From assembly GCA_019351895.1 (NCBI GenBank), contig JABBOH010000003.1, forward strand, positions 1 to 64,000: a stretch of DNA of 64,000 bases, written 5' to 3'. The DNA comes from Pseudomonadota bacterium. Lineage in GTDB: Bacteria; Pseudomonadota; Alphaproteobacteria; Acetobacterales; Acetobacteraceae. Made by a program: the position numbers and the translations under genes. Below are positions 50,011 through 58,264 of this stretch, piece after piece; position 1 is the first letter of the stretch, and each line of letters opens with the position of its first letter. The notes under the pieces were generated by a model that had not been told where the DNA came from, ran no database searches, and saw only the letters and a list, made by a program, of their open reading frames with translations.

Positions 50011-51462
50011 TCAGATGCAGGCGAGGGCTTCTGCGGAGATCCGCATCGGGCGGCGCGTCTTGCTGAGCAGCAGCGCGCCAGCCGCCGCGTTCGCCACGTC
50101 GTCGTGCGAGCCCGGAGCGTGGTCGATTGAGTCTCTGCCACCGCGCGCCACACGACGCTCCAGCCCCACCAGCTGCGACGAGAGGCGCGGCAGATCGAGA
50201 AGGCTGCAGCGCTTGGCGTTCAGAAGTGGCAGCAACTCGCGGTAGAGGTCCGACTTCGGCTTCGCGCACGGCGTGATCGTGATCCCGGCTTTGCGGAAAG
50301 CCTCGACCACCCAGTCTCCGCCCCACCGATCCGCTTCGGCGCGGTTGATGCCGTACGACTTCATCAAGGCGACGAACTCGGCGACAACGTCATCCGGTGA
50401 GAATGGCGGTTTCCGCTCGCGCACGAGATCCAGCACCGCGATCTCGCCTTCTAGATGGGCGATGGACATCGTCATGCTGTCTTGGCCCGAGCCGCCGGCA
50501 GCATCCACGAAACAGCTATAGCGGCGGCCCAGACTGCGAGCTGCGGGCCGCTCAGCCACGCCAGGATCGGTGCAGGCGTCAATGACAGCCTGAGAGACGA
50601 AGTCGTCGATGTCGTCGCGGAACTGTGCGCCATACTCAGAAGCCGCACTGGCAGGATCTTCGTCATAAGCCTCAGCAATGATCGCCGGATCAATGCTCGG
50701 GTTCATGTCCGCGGTTGAGGCCTGCCAGACCAGAACTCGCCCGTTGTCCTGTCCGAAGTGCCGCTTGTAGGTCTGCCACAGCACCCCACGCCGGGCGTAG
50801 GGGCTGGACGCGTTGAGCAAGATCGAGCCCGGTATCGATGCCATGCCAGGACGCAGCGCGCGGAAGATCTCAACATCGGGATTGGCAGTCGCGTCGTCGT
50901 TCCGCCAGAATGCAGTCTCGTCACAGAGCACCGCTGCAAACGAGTAGCCACGCGTCACCCGGAAAGACGCCGTCGCGATCTCGATGACGACGTTGTTCGT
51001 CAGTTCGATGATGTCGGCCTTGTCGTCAGCGATCATCGCCGCCAGTGCCGGCACGTTCTCCAACATCCCGCGCGCGTATCTGTAGATGCTCCGCGCCTGC
51101 TTGCGATCGCTCGCGATGACAGCACACGTCGCCTTCTCTCCGGGCGCTAGAAATTCATCGTAGTTCCTGAAGCAGGCGAGATAGACCGCGATCAGCGCGA
51201 GAATGCGGGATTTGCCCCCGCGTCGGCCGATCACCAGAGCAACCTCATTGAAGGGTGCTACTGGTGCCCCTTGGCGGCCCGTGTGGCGGCGGAACAGCTC
51301 CAGCGCCTCCTCGTCCATCGGGAGTCCAAAGATGGCCGCCAGCACCGCCCGCCAAGGCTTCCACGTGTTGCCCTTGAAGAACGGCTTGAACAACGCCTCG
51401 TTGTCCATCACGTCGAGGATGGAGGCGTTGATGGCCATGTCCTGCTTCGGAGCGCGTTTCAC
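50011..51462 (-). CDS. Phage terminase large subunit
   Basis: Walker A 'VALVIGRRGGKSR', Walker B 'FAAVLCDETAFW', nuclease-type 'CFVDAAGGSGQDSMTMSIAH', 'GSHDDVANAAAGALLL'. Confidence 0.88.
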   Translation of the reverse strand: MKRAPKQDMAINASILDVMDNEALFKPFFKGNTWKPWRAVLAAIFGLPMDEEALELFRRHTGRQGAPVAPFNEVALVIGRRGGKSRILALIAVYLACFRNYDEFLAPGEKATCAVIASDRKQARSIYRYARGMLENVPALAAMIADDKADIIELTNNVVIEIATASFRVTRGYSFAAVLCDETAFWRNDDATANPDVEIFRALRPGMASIPGSILLNASSPYARRGVLWQTYKRHFGQDNGRVLVWQASTADMNPSIDPAIIAEAYDEDPASAASEYGAQFRDDIDDFVSQAVIDACTDPGVAERPAARSLGRRYSCFVDAAGGSGQDSMTMSIAHLEGEIAVLDLVRERKPPFSPDDVVAEFVALMKSYGINRAEADRWGGDWVVEAFRKAGITITPCAKPKSDLYRELLPLLNAKRCSLLDLPRLSSQLVGLERRVARGGRDSIDHAPGSHDDVANAAAGALLLSKTRRPMRISAEALACI

Positions 51463-51809
51463 GCTGACTTGCCCCTTGCAACCACCTCGGCCAATGTCGG
51501 CGCCTTGGGCGCAGGCCCCTTCAGACCCAGTTCACGCAGCAGCCGGGACAGCGACGAACTCCACGCCAGATACGTCGCCGTGTCGTGCTCCGTCATCGTG
51601 CCCATTGCCGTGAACTTGCGGTCCATCGTCGCCACCCTCAGCGACAGGTTCACGATCCGCTCGATCAGCATCGACTGCGTGACGGAGGGCTTGCCGCCCA
51701 CGTGCGCGACCAGGTCGTTCCTGATCTTGCGCATCAGCCGGGCTTCGCTGGAGCGGCCGTCCATCTTCGCCAATGCCGGCGCCCGGCTGTAAGGACCTAT
51801 CTCCGCCAT
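51459..51809 (-). CDS. Putative terminase small subunit / packaging accessory
   Basis: Overlaps terL start by 4 bp; 'ALAKMDGRSSEARLMRKIRNDLVAHVGGKPSVTQSMLIERIVNLSLRVATMD'. Confidence 0.5.
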   Translation of the reverse strand: MAEIGPYSRAPALAKMDGRSSEARLMRKIRNDLVAHVGGKPSVTQSMLIERIVNLSLRVATMDRKFTAMGTMTEHDTATYLAWSSSLSRLLRELGLKGPAPKAPTLAEVVARGKSA

Positions 51810-51814
51810 CGCAC

Positions 51815-52555
51815 TCACCGGTCGGCACCAGGTAGCGGCGCATTCGCGTCCTGCATCAGCGCGGCAAGGGCGTCGTCCCAGACCTGCCGCCCGTTCGCCA
51901 CGAGACCGAGATTGCGCCAAGCGGAAGGCGGCGCGCCACGGCGGTAATTCACGGCCCGCGCATAGTCGGCTTCAGGGCTGTGGATGTCGGTCTGGCTGGG
52001 CGTCTTCGTCGCGATGATGCGACGCGAGATGAGCCATTCCAGCGCGTCTGCCATCTCCAGCATCCGCTTCTGCAGAACGTCGAGCTCAACCACCAACGAC
52101 CGGGCGATGGGGCTCTCGCGGAGGACATCGAGAGCGGCATCACGAACCCGATCAACCATGCGATCAGCGGTCGCCTTCGCCTCGTCAATGCGGCCCGTCA
52201 GACCGTCCCTGGCAGCCCTTGCAAGCTCCAGCGCCTCCTCCGCTTCGGCCAACTCAGCACGCGCCGCCTTGACCGTCTTAGGCGCCTTCCCAGCGCTGCC
52301 AGTGGCGACGGCCGTGAGATGCGATACGGTCGCCGCCTTGGCATCCTCGACCGCCTGGCGCGCAGCCTCTGCGGCTCGGTCTGCGTCAAAGGCGGCGATG
52401 CGCAGGCTCTCGCCAGCCGACGCGAGTTTGCGATGCGTCTCGTCGGCGACCCTCTTCTCCTCAATGGCGATCGCCAGCGCAGCGCGCGCCTGACCGTCAA
52501 AGCCGCTGTCGGCCACCAGCTTCGGGCGCGCCGATGACCTAATCGCCGCGAGCAT
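51815..52555 (-). CDS. Coiled-coil-rich hypothetical phage protein
   Basis: ATG 52555 'MLAAIRSSARPKLVADSGFDGQARAALAIAIEEKRVADETHRKLASAGESLRIAAFDADRAAEAARQAVEDAKAA...'. Confidence 0.6.
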   Translation of the reverse strand: MLAAIRSSARPKLVADSGFDGQARAALAIAIEEKRVADETHRKLASAGESLRIAAFDADRAAEAARQAVEDAKAATVSHLTAVATGSAGKAPKTVKAARAELAEAEEALELARAARDGLTGRIDEAKATADRMVDRVRDAALDVLRESPIARSLVVELDVLQKRMLEMADALEWLISRRIIATKTPSQTDIHSPEADYARAVNYRRGAPPSAWRNLGLVANGRQVWDDALAALMQDANAPLPGADR

Positions 52556-52848
52556 CAGATGCCCCCCGTCTTGGAGCGCGACCGGCCCGGATACCGCTGG
52601 TCGAAGCCTTTTGCGGCAGCAGCGTCCTGCGCCAGTTCGCGCGGCGCCCGCTTGCCCTTCAGCGCGGTGAAGATCGGCTTCATCGACGCATAGGCGGGGA
52701 CGGCCGTGACATCGTGGCCCAGCTTCGCCAGCGCAGCGCGATAGACGGCGTTGGCGGAATCCATGCCCAGGATTTGGCCGGCGTATGGCGCGACCTCGGC
52801 CTCCGCCGCGCGGATGGCCTGCAGTTCTCGGATCGTTGCATTGTTCAT
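52555..52848 (-). CDS. Hypothetical phage protein
   Basis: ATG 52848 'MNNATIRELQAIRAAEAEVAPYAGQILGMDSANAVYRAALAKLG...', abuts next gene. Confidence 0.6.
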   Translation of the reverse strand: MNNATIRELQAIRAAEAEVAPYAGQILGMDSANAVYRAALAKLGHDVTAVPAYASMKPIFTALKGKRAPRELAQDAAAAKGFDQRYPGRSRSKTGGI

Positions 52849-52862
52849 GGTGGTGGTCCTTC

Positions 52863-53192
52863 TTAAAGGGCGAGCCAGGTGTTGGCCGCGGCATACCAAG
52901 TGAGGCGGAGTGTCCCGAGGCTGGCGACGTTCGTCGTGCCTGCAGTTCCATCGATGGTCGATGTCAGCGTGAGAGCGCCGGCACCGAGGTTCTTGATAGT
53001 CAACGGGCAGCCATCGCGCGGACCTGCAGGCAGTGTCAGGGCAATCGCAGAGGCCGATTGCACCAAGCTCATGCGGTCGATGGGCGAGATCGTCCCGCCG
53101 GTCGTGGTGTAGACGTTGCGAACCTGGTCGCCGTGGAAGTTGGGGTTGAGCCCTAACCACTGAGCGAATAGTGCGCCGGTTGGATCAGTCAT
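52863..53192 (-). CDS. Putative phage structural/fibre-like small protein
   Basis: 'TTGGTISPIDRMSLVQSASAIALTLPAGPRDGCPLTIKNLGAGALTLTSTIDG' beta-rich virion-protein style. Confidence 0.55.
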   Translation of the reverse strand: MTDPTGALFAQWLGLNPNFHGDQVRNVYTTTGGTISPIDRMSLVQSASAIALTLPAGPRDGCPLTIKNLGAGALTLTSTIDGTAGTTNVASLGTLRLTWYAAANTWLAL

Positions 53193-53652
53193 TGACGTTC
53201 CTTGTGATCTTGATTGAGAGGGGGGAGGTTTCAGCGTCTGGGAAAGCGCCGAGGATCGATGACCAGACGCGTCTGGCGAAGATGTTGTGGGCGCGACTGT
53301 CCCGAAACTCGACAGCGAGTTCTTGCGTCGACTGCGTGATCGTCACGCGGGGAGGCATCGAGATGACGATCGCATCGTCGGCGCTGCGGATCGCGACGCC
53401 CACGTTGTGAATGATCATGCCCAGTTCGAGGATCATGACACTGGCACGGCCACGGACCCGAAACTTGTCGTTCGGTTCCTTGCGCCGCCAGTTGATCGCC
53501 GCGACGCGGTAATGGCGCGTCAGAGGGGCGGCGTAGATGTCGTCGCCGATTGGGGTATCAGGACGCGCGTCGGAACCCTCCGGTAATGTGCCGGTGATGC
53601 TGTCGGTAGCCTCGCGATACCCTGTCTCAACTGCGTCCAAACCGCACTCCAA
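53185..53652 (-). CDS. Hypothetical protein of the element
   Basis: Overlaps next gene by 8 bp; first gene after the putative origin; start uncertain. Confidence 0.5.
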   Translation of the reverse strand: MECGLDAVETGYREATDSITGTLPEGSDARPDTPIGDDIYAAPLTRHYRVAAINWRRKEPNDKFRVRGRASVMILELGMIIHNVGVAIRSADDAIVISMPPRVTITQSTQELAVEFRDSRAHNIFARRVWSSILGAFPDAETSPLSIKITRNVND

Positions 53653-53919
53653 CGCGCTCTAGTTACCCGTGGGTTACCCACCGGTCTCATACAGAATAAC
53701 ATCTGAGACTAAACTTGTTCAATAACAATAGTTTATAACAAACCCGCACACTTCTGAACATCATGTGCTCATGCGAGGATCGAGCGCGAAAATTCGTCGC
53801 TTTTTTGCTAGGCTATTGTTCCTGCGAGATTGGCGCGTCTCAGCGGAAGCATCTAAGTTCCTGATAAGGCAATATGTTTCTGGTAGAAGTTTCTGACCGT
53901 GCCGAGCAACCTGCCATCT

Positions 53920-54062
53920 GCGGGAGATGCGGGAGATGCGGGACTTGTTTTGGCCGACCCACGGTGGGGAAATGACATTCCGGGAGTTATCCACAGCCCG
54001 GGAATGTTGGTTTGCTCCCGCGTAGCGGCTAAATAAAGTCCCGCAAGTCCCGCAAGTCCCGC
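53920..54062. promoter_or_regulatory. Putative replication origin: inverted triplets of 9-bp iterons around a DnaA box
   Basis: GCGGGAGAT,GCGGGAGAT,GCGGGACTT at 53920-53946; (AAGTCCCGC)x3 at 54036-54062 (reverse complement GCGGGACTT); TTATCCACA at 53987-53995. Confidence 0.75.
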
Positions 54063-54065
54063 AAA

Positions 54066-57000
54066 TCACACTCTGACGGCAACATAGAACGTTGCCATCT
54101 TGGCGTGCGGGTCCTGCCCCGCCTTGAGCGTCAGCGTCCGTTCCCCAGCCATAACGGGCTCTCCTACCCTCGCCTTCAGCCGCTTGCCGGCCGCCATGGG
54201 TGACACCGGCTGAGCGTGAGGCAGGGTCGGGAACAGGAACTCGCGGACAACTATCGCGCCCTGCTTCTCCCATTCCGGACGGGCTTCCCAAGTGTCATTG
54301 AGGAACTTCACCAACTCCGATGCAGAGAAGGCCCTGTCTTGGAACTTTGCGTGGAGGGCTGACAGCGCGTCCACAAGGGCAGCGCCCTCCTCATCGTCAA
54401 CCTCTTGGGTCATGAACACATCGCGGAAGTGCAGATCATGTCCGTTGAGCGATGCAGCGTGCTCCACAGCCGAGCCGACCAGCCTCCACCAGCCCTTGAA
54501 CCTTGTCTCGCCGGCTTCGGCGCGATGCGGATTGCCGAGCAAGATGAGGTACAGGGCGCGCAGGATCTTCCCGCGGTTCGCTTCTGTCCAGGCGATCGGG
54601 TCAGGGTGCTTGAACTGGCGGTTCTCAGGATCGGCTCGGTCCACCTCGATGCGGGCCTGCAGGCTACGCGAAGCCAGGTCGCCTTTGGGGGCGATATTGT
54701 TGCCGGTGAAGGTCAAGATCGTGGACGATGACACGGTGACGGTCTGGCTCACTCCCAGAACGCGGTCAGAGTAGGTCGCCGAGGTGAGCGCCTTCTCGAT
54801 GTGCGGGCACGACAGCTGAGCGCCGCGGGGGATGTTGTCATAGATGAGGGCAGGCAGCCCTTCCATGAGATAGGCCAGCAGGCCTTTGCGGCGCTCCTCA
54901 TCATTGGTGCTCCAGGCTGCTGCGCACGGCCGGACGCCGGTTGCCGCGGCCATCACCATGCCGAGTGCCGTTGTCTTGCCACCGCCGCGCCTACCGGCTG
55001 TGACGAAGAACGCGGGGCGCTCGGGCAGGAAGGCGCGCTCAATGATTGTAAGCGCCGCCGTCACCAGCACGGCTTTGCCGGTGTCGTCGGTCAGCACGTC
55101 GAAGAGCCAATCGTTGACCAGGAAGTCATAGGCGGCTCGGATGCGCTCGTCGGTGATGGTGCCCAGGTTGTCGGTGTATTTCAGGATCTCGGGCGCCACT
55201 CGGAACAGCAGCCCAAGATCGCGATCAAGGCCATTCTTGGCGCGCAGGTTGCCGTCGAGCCCGACGAGCGGCAGCGTCGAGACGCCGGTCACCACGGGCA
55301 AGGCTGTGTCGCTGCGTTGCAGGTAGTGCTTCACGAAGCCAGAATTCAGATGAACCGGGATACCGTCCTTCGTGACGTATTCGATGTGGCGCTCGATCAG
55401 TTCTGACAGTTGAGCTTCGTCAAGACGGGTCAGGAGCGGCTGCTCCGGCGCCGGAAGCCGAGTGTCTTTGGTGTCGCCGTCGTTGCTGCTCTGCGCCGTA
55501 AGTGAGTGAAGGTCGGGCACACGACGCACGCGGACTTGGGTGACGACGCCGTCTATATCTCGCATGGGCGGTTCCTGCGCCTTGGAGGACGACAGCACGT
55601 CATTGAGCGCGCCCATCACGGGAAGCCATTCGGCTTCATTGTCTGGTGCGTCGAGCTGAGGTCGGGTGTCCTTCCGCATGGCGGCGCGGCGGTTCTTGGC
55701 TTCCTCAGCATCGCGTGCCTTCTTCGCCTTCTGCGCACCCTTTAGTTTCTCCATGAGCGTGCGCTTACCGATTCCACTGCGTGCTGAGGCGACGTTGCGC
55801 AGGTCCTCCAGCTCGGCCGGATCGAGATCGCCGCCGACGGCCACGTCAACGAACACATCGGTTACCCGCGCGTCATCTGCCGCGTCGATTGCTGCCCGTG
55901 CCGCGGCGGCGTCGAGCTTCAATTCGTAGATGGTCCGGCCGTGGGCGAAACTGTGTATCCAGGGTGTGCCGTCAGCGCGGCGCATGACCATGGCCTTGGT
56001 CTTGCCGTATTGGATGCCTTCAAGCGGGTCAGCTAATGTCTCACCGACATAGGCGGCGGACGTGGCCAGCACGTCAGCGACGGTGACGTTGGCAAGCGCC
56101 GGATCATCGAACGGCAGGACAATGCCGGGGTGCAGGACACCTTCGCACTGCCGGATGATCGCCTGGCGCGCGATTGAAAGGGACACGGACGTGCGTTCGG
56201 CGAGGGCCTTGGATTGCTTGACGATGAAGCGCTCGCGCTCAGCCGCGCGATCTGGCGTGAGTGCGTCGGCAGACTTCGCCTTCATCTGCTTTAGGTCAGC
56301 CGTCTCAACGATCCGCAGCGGCGGGCACGCCTCGCGAGTATCGAGCACGTCGCCATCGTAGGCCACGGCATCGCGGGTGGCTTTATCCTGATGCAGCGGC
56401 GCCTCGACGACGGGTGAACCTTCGAACACCAACCGCTCGGCGGCGTGCACCATGCGGTCGACGAGGCTGCGGTCAAGGAGCTGTCCGCCCGCGCCGACCA
56501 TGTGCCACCCCAAGCCCGCCAGCCAGCAGCGGTCATGCAGGGTATAGAGGAAGCGCTCAGCGTCGGCGCCGTCAGCGATGTGCAAGTAAATGTGCTGGCC
56601 ATTGCTGCCGGGCATGTCCTCGCCCGTATCCGTGCGGCTGAGGCCCGAACTGGTAGAGTTCCGAACGATGCGAGCGGTGGTCGCGAGCGCGGGCAGGACG
56701 CTGCAGAGGGCGGGCCAGTATCCGCCTTCGGCGGAGATGCGGGCCTTGATGGCGTCCGGCATTCCTTTGACATCGACATCGATTAGCGCGAGCGCAGGTT
56801 GACCAGCCTGATAGGCGATGAAGTCTGCCGTGCGTGCGATGAGGTCGGGTGTAGCTTTCCCGTTCAACCCGGCTAGGCGTGTCTGCGTCGTGACGTGCAG
56901 TTCGGTGCCCAGGTTGCCGCGCAACCGGCCGAGCGACAGAGCGTCGGTCGCGGGCATGTCGCTGATGAAGGCGGCAGCGGACGATAGATCGGAGAAGCGA

Positions 57001-57128
57001 GCGCGGCGGGCAACACCGGTCGACATAGTGCAGGCGCTGCCGTCGCTGATGAGCTTTCCATCTTCGTTGAGAAAGATGCGCTTGGTGAGCGGGCCGCCCA
57101 TCTTCGTATAGTGCACAAGCTCGATCAT
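54066..57128 (-). CDS. Large primase-helicase (AEP-like primase N-terminus, P-loop helicase C-terminus)
   Basis: N-term 'ALALIDVDVKG...SSGLSRTDTGEDMPGSNGQHIYLHIADG'; C-term Walker A 'FFVTAGRRGGGKTTALGMVMAAATG', 'LIYDNIPRG', 'LTFTGNNIAPKGDLASRSLQARIEVDRAD'. Start 57128 or 57176. Confidence 0.83.
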   Translation of the reverse strand: MIELVHYTKMGGPLTKRIFLNEDGKLISDGSACTMSTGVARRARFSDLSSAAAFISDMPATDALSLGRLRGNLGTELHVTTQTRLAGLNGKATPDLIARTADFIAYQAGQPALALIDVDVKGMPDAIKARISAEGGYWPALCSVLPALATTARIVRNSTSSGLSRTDTGEDMPGSNGQHIYLHIADGADAERFLYTLHDRCWLAGLGWHMVGAGGQLLDRSLVDRMVHAAERLVFEGSPVVEAPLHQDKATRDAVAYDGDVLDTREACPPLRIVETADLKQMKAKSADALTPDRAAERERFIVKQSKALAERTSVSLSIARQAIIRQCEGVLHPGIVLPFDDPALANVTVADVLATSAAYVGETLADPLEGIQYGKTKAMVMRRADGTPWIHSFAHGRTIYELKLDAAAARAAIDAADDARVTDVFVDVAVGGDLDPAELEDLRNVASARSGIGKRTLMEKLKGAQKAKKARDAEEAKNRRAAMRKDTRPQLDAPDNEAEWLPVMGALNDVLSSSKAQEPPMRDIDGVVTQVRVRRVPDLHSLTAQSSNDGDTKDTRLPAPEQPLLTRLDEAQLSELIERHIEYVTKDGIPVHLNSGFVKHYLQRSDTALPVVTGVSTLPLVGLDGNLRAKNGLDRDLGLLFRVAPEILKYTDNLGTITDERIRAAYDFLVNDWLFDVLTDDTGKAVLVTAALTIIERAFLPERPAFFVTAGRRGGGKTTALGMVMAAATGVRPCAAAWSTNDEERRKGLLAYLMEGLPALIYDNIPRGAQLSCPHIEKALTSATYSDRVLGVSQTVTVSSSTILTFTGNNIAPKGDLASRSLQARIEVDRADPENRQFKHPDPIAWTEANRGKILRALYLILLGNPHRAEAGETRFKGWWRLVGSAVEHAASLNGHDLHFRDVFMTQEVDDEEGAALVDALSALHAKFQDRAFSASELVKFLNDTWEARPEWEKQGAIVVREFLFPTLPHAQPVSPMAAGKRLKARVGEPVMAGERTLTLKAGQDPHAKMATFYVAVRV

Positions 57129-57355
57129 ACGCGGCGGCCCCGCATCGCTTCGGCCCATTCGGCGAGCGAAAGCCATGGACCATTCGGCTTGGACGTTGTA
57201 TCAATCTTGCCGGTTCTATCGCCTTCGACTGTCGCCCGCGGCGCTGTGTCACCAGTGCCCGGGCGTTTTCGTTCCAGAGGCGGTGCCAACCACCTTCGAC
57301 TGAAGTTGTAGTTCTTTGCGGGATCGCTCATGGCGGCGTATACGGCAGCGTCCAT
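57125..57355 (-). CDS. Hypothetical small protein (76 aa)
   Basis: ATGA overlap with the primase-helicase start at 57128. Confidence 0.5.
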   Translation of the reverse strand: MDAAVYAAMSDPAKNYNFSRRWLAPPLERKRPGTGDTAPRATVEGDRTGKIDTTSKPNGPWLSLAEWAEAMRGRRV

Positions 57356-57357
57356 GA

Positions 57358-57603
57358 TCAGGCTGCCTTCTGCACACGCGCAGCCTGCCAGCGACGCAGA
57401 TCACCAAGACGCCAGTAGTTGCGGCGATTGATCTGGATAGGCTGAGGGAACTGCACCCGCTCATCGCGGATCCAGCGCCAGATGCACATGTGCGACACGT
57501 TGCCGACGCGCGCCCGGGTCTGGTTGCTGGTGAGCAATGTATCGTCGTCAGTAGAAGCCGTCGTGTCCGCCGGCTCTCTGTGGTGTCCTGAAGTCTGCAG
57601 CAT
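57358..57603 (-). CDS. AlpA/MerR-type helix-turn-helix regulator (excisionase-like)
   Basis: 'LLTSNQTRARVGNVSHMCIWRWIRDERVQFPQPIQINRRNYWRLGDLRRW' typical AlpA arrangement. Confidence 0.82.
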   Translation of the reverse strand: MLQTSGHHREPADTTASTDDDTLLTSNQTRARVGNVSHMCIWRWIRDERVQFPQPIQINRRNYWRLGDLRRWQAARVQKAA

Positions 57604-57655
57604 GTGGCCTCCGTTCCATTTGGAGGCCTCTAGTTATCGGGTGTGATAACGTGGG

Positions 57656-58264
57656 TCAGTCACGCGATCGGGGCGCAGGTTTGGTGATGGTCTTGGAGCG
57701 TCTTGGGCTCTGCCGTGCTTTGGACAAGCGGTTTCTGAAGGCGAGTGCGCTAATGCTTTCCTGCTTCTGTATCAAGTCAGAGAGAGAGCCCTGCACTTCT
57801 TTCCGGAGTTGCCGATGGTCCTCCAGCTGAGGACTGTCGTGTATGGAAAGGTGTAAGTCATCTGAAGTCTCCCGATCATGACGCTGGAAGGCGCTCCAGC
57901 CCTTCCTGACAAATCCCAGGGCCTGTCCGACGTAAGATGACCGCTTGTCGGTATACCCCCCCTCTGCGTCGGGTACTTGACGAAGCGCTCCCACCTCATC
58001 GAAAGGAATGCTTGGCAACGGACGTTCGTCTGCAGGATCGATGCCCAAGGACAAGCGCCCGATCTTCTCGGCGCACTGCGCAAGGTAGCTGTTCATCCAA
58101 TCTGGCATCGGATATGGGGTTAGCCCGCGCTCTGCCTGTTTGCGGTTGTGCTTAGTCAGGCGCTCGATCGCATCCCAGGCTGCGATCACGTCTCCATCCT
58201 GAGAGTATCTGTCGCGCAGGTCATCCAGCGCACGAGAAAGGGTGCTGTCACTGATCTGCGTCAC
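57656..58264 (-). CDS. Hypothetical protein translationally coupled to the integrase
   Basis: 4-bp overlap with the int stop; 202 aa. Confidence 0.6.
   Translation of the reverse strand: MTQISDSTLSRALDDLRDRYSQDGDVIAAWDAIERLTKHNRKQAERGLTPYPMPDWMNSYLAQCAEKIGRLSLGIDPADERPLPSIPFDEVGALRQVPDAEGGYTDKRSSYVGQALGFVRKGWSAFQRHDRETSDDLHLSIHDSPQLEDHRQLRKEVQGSLSDLIQKQESISALAFRNRLSKARQSPRRSKTITKPAPRSRD

Noticed and set aside
53920-54062. CRISPR array
   Set aside because: Repeats are 9 bp, contiguous and in inverted sets with no spacers; no cas genes in the window.
53761-54291. 176-aa minus-strand ORF upstream of the 53185 gene
   Set aside because: Translates the iteron region (CGTCGTCGT and SRISRISRR artefacts) and overlaps the primase 3' end; repeats are better explained as a replication origin.
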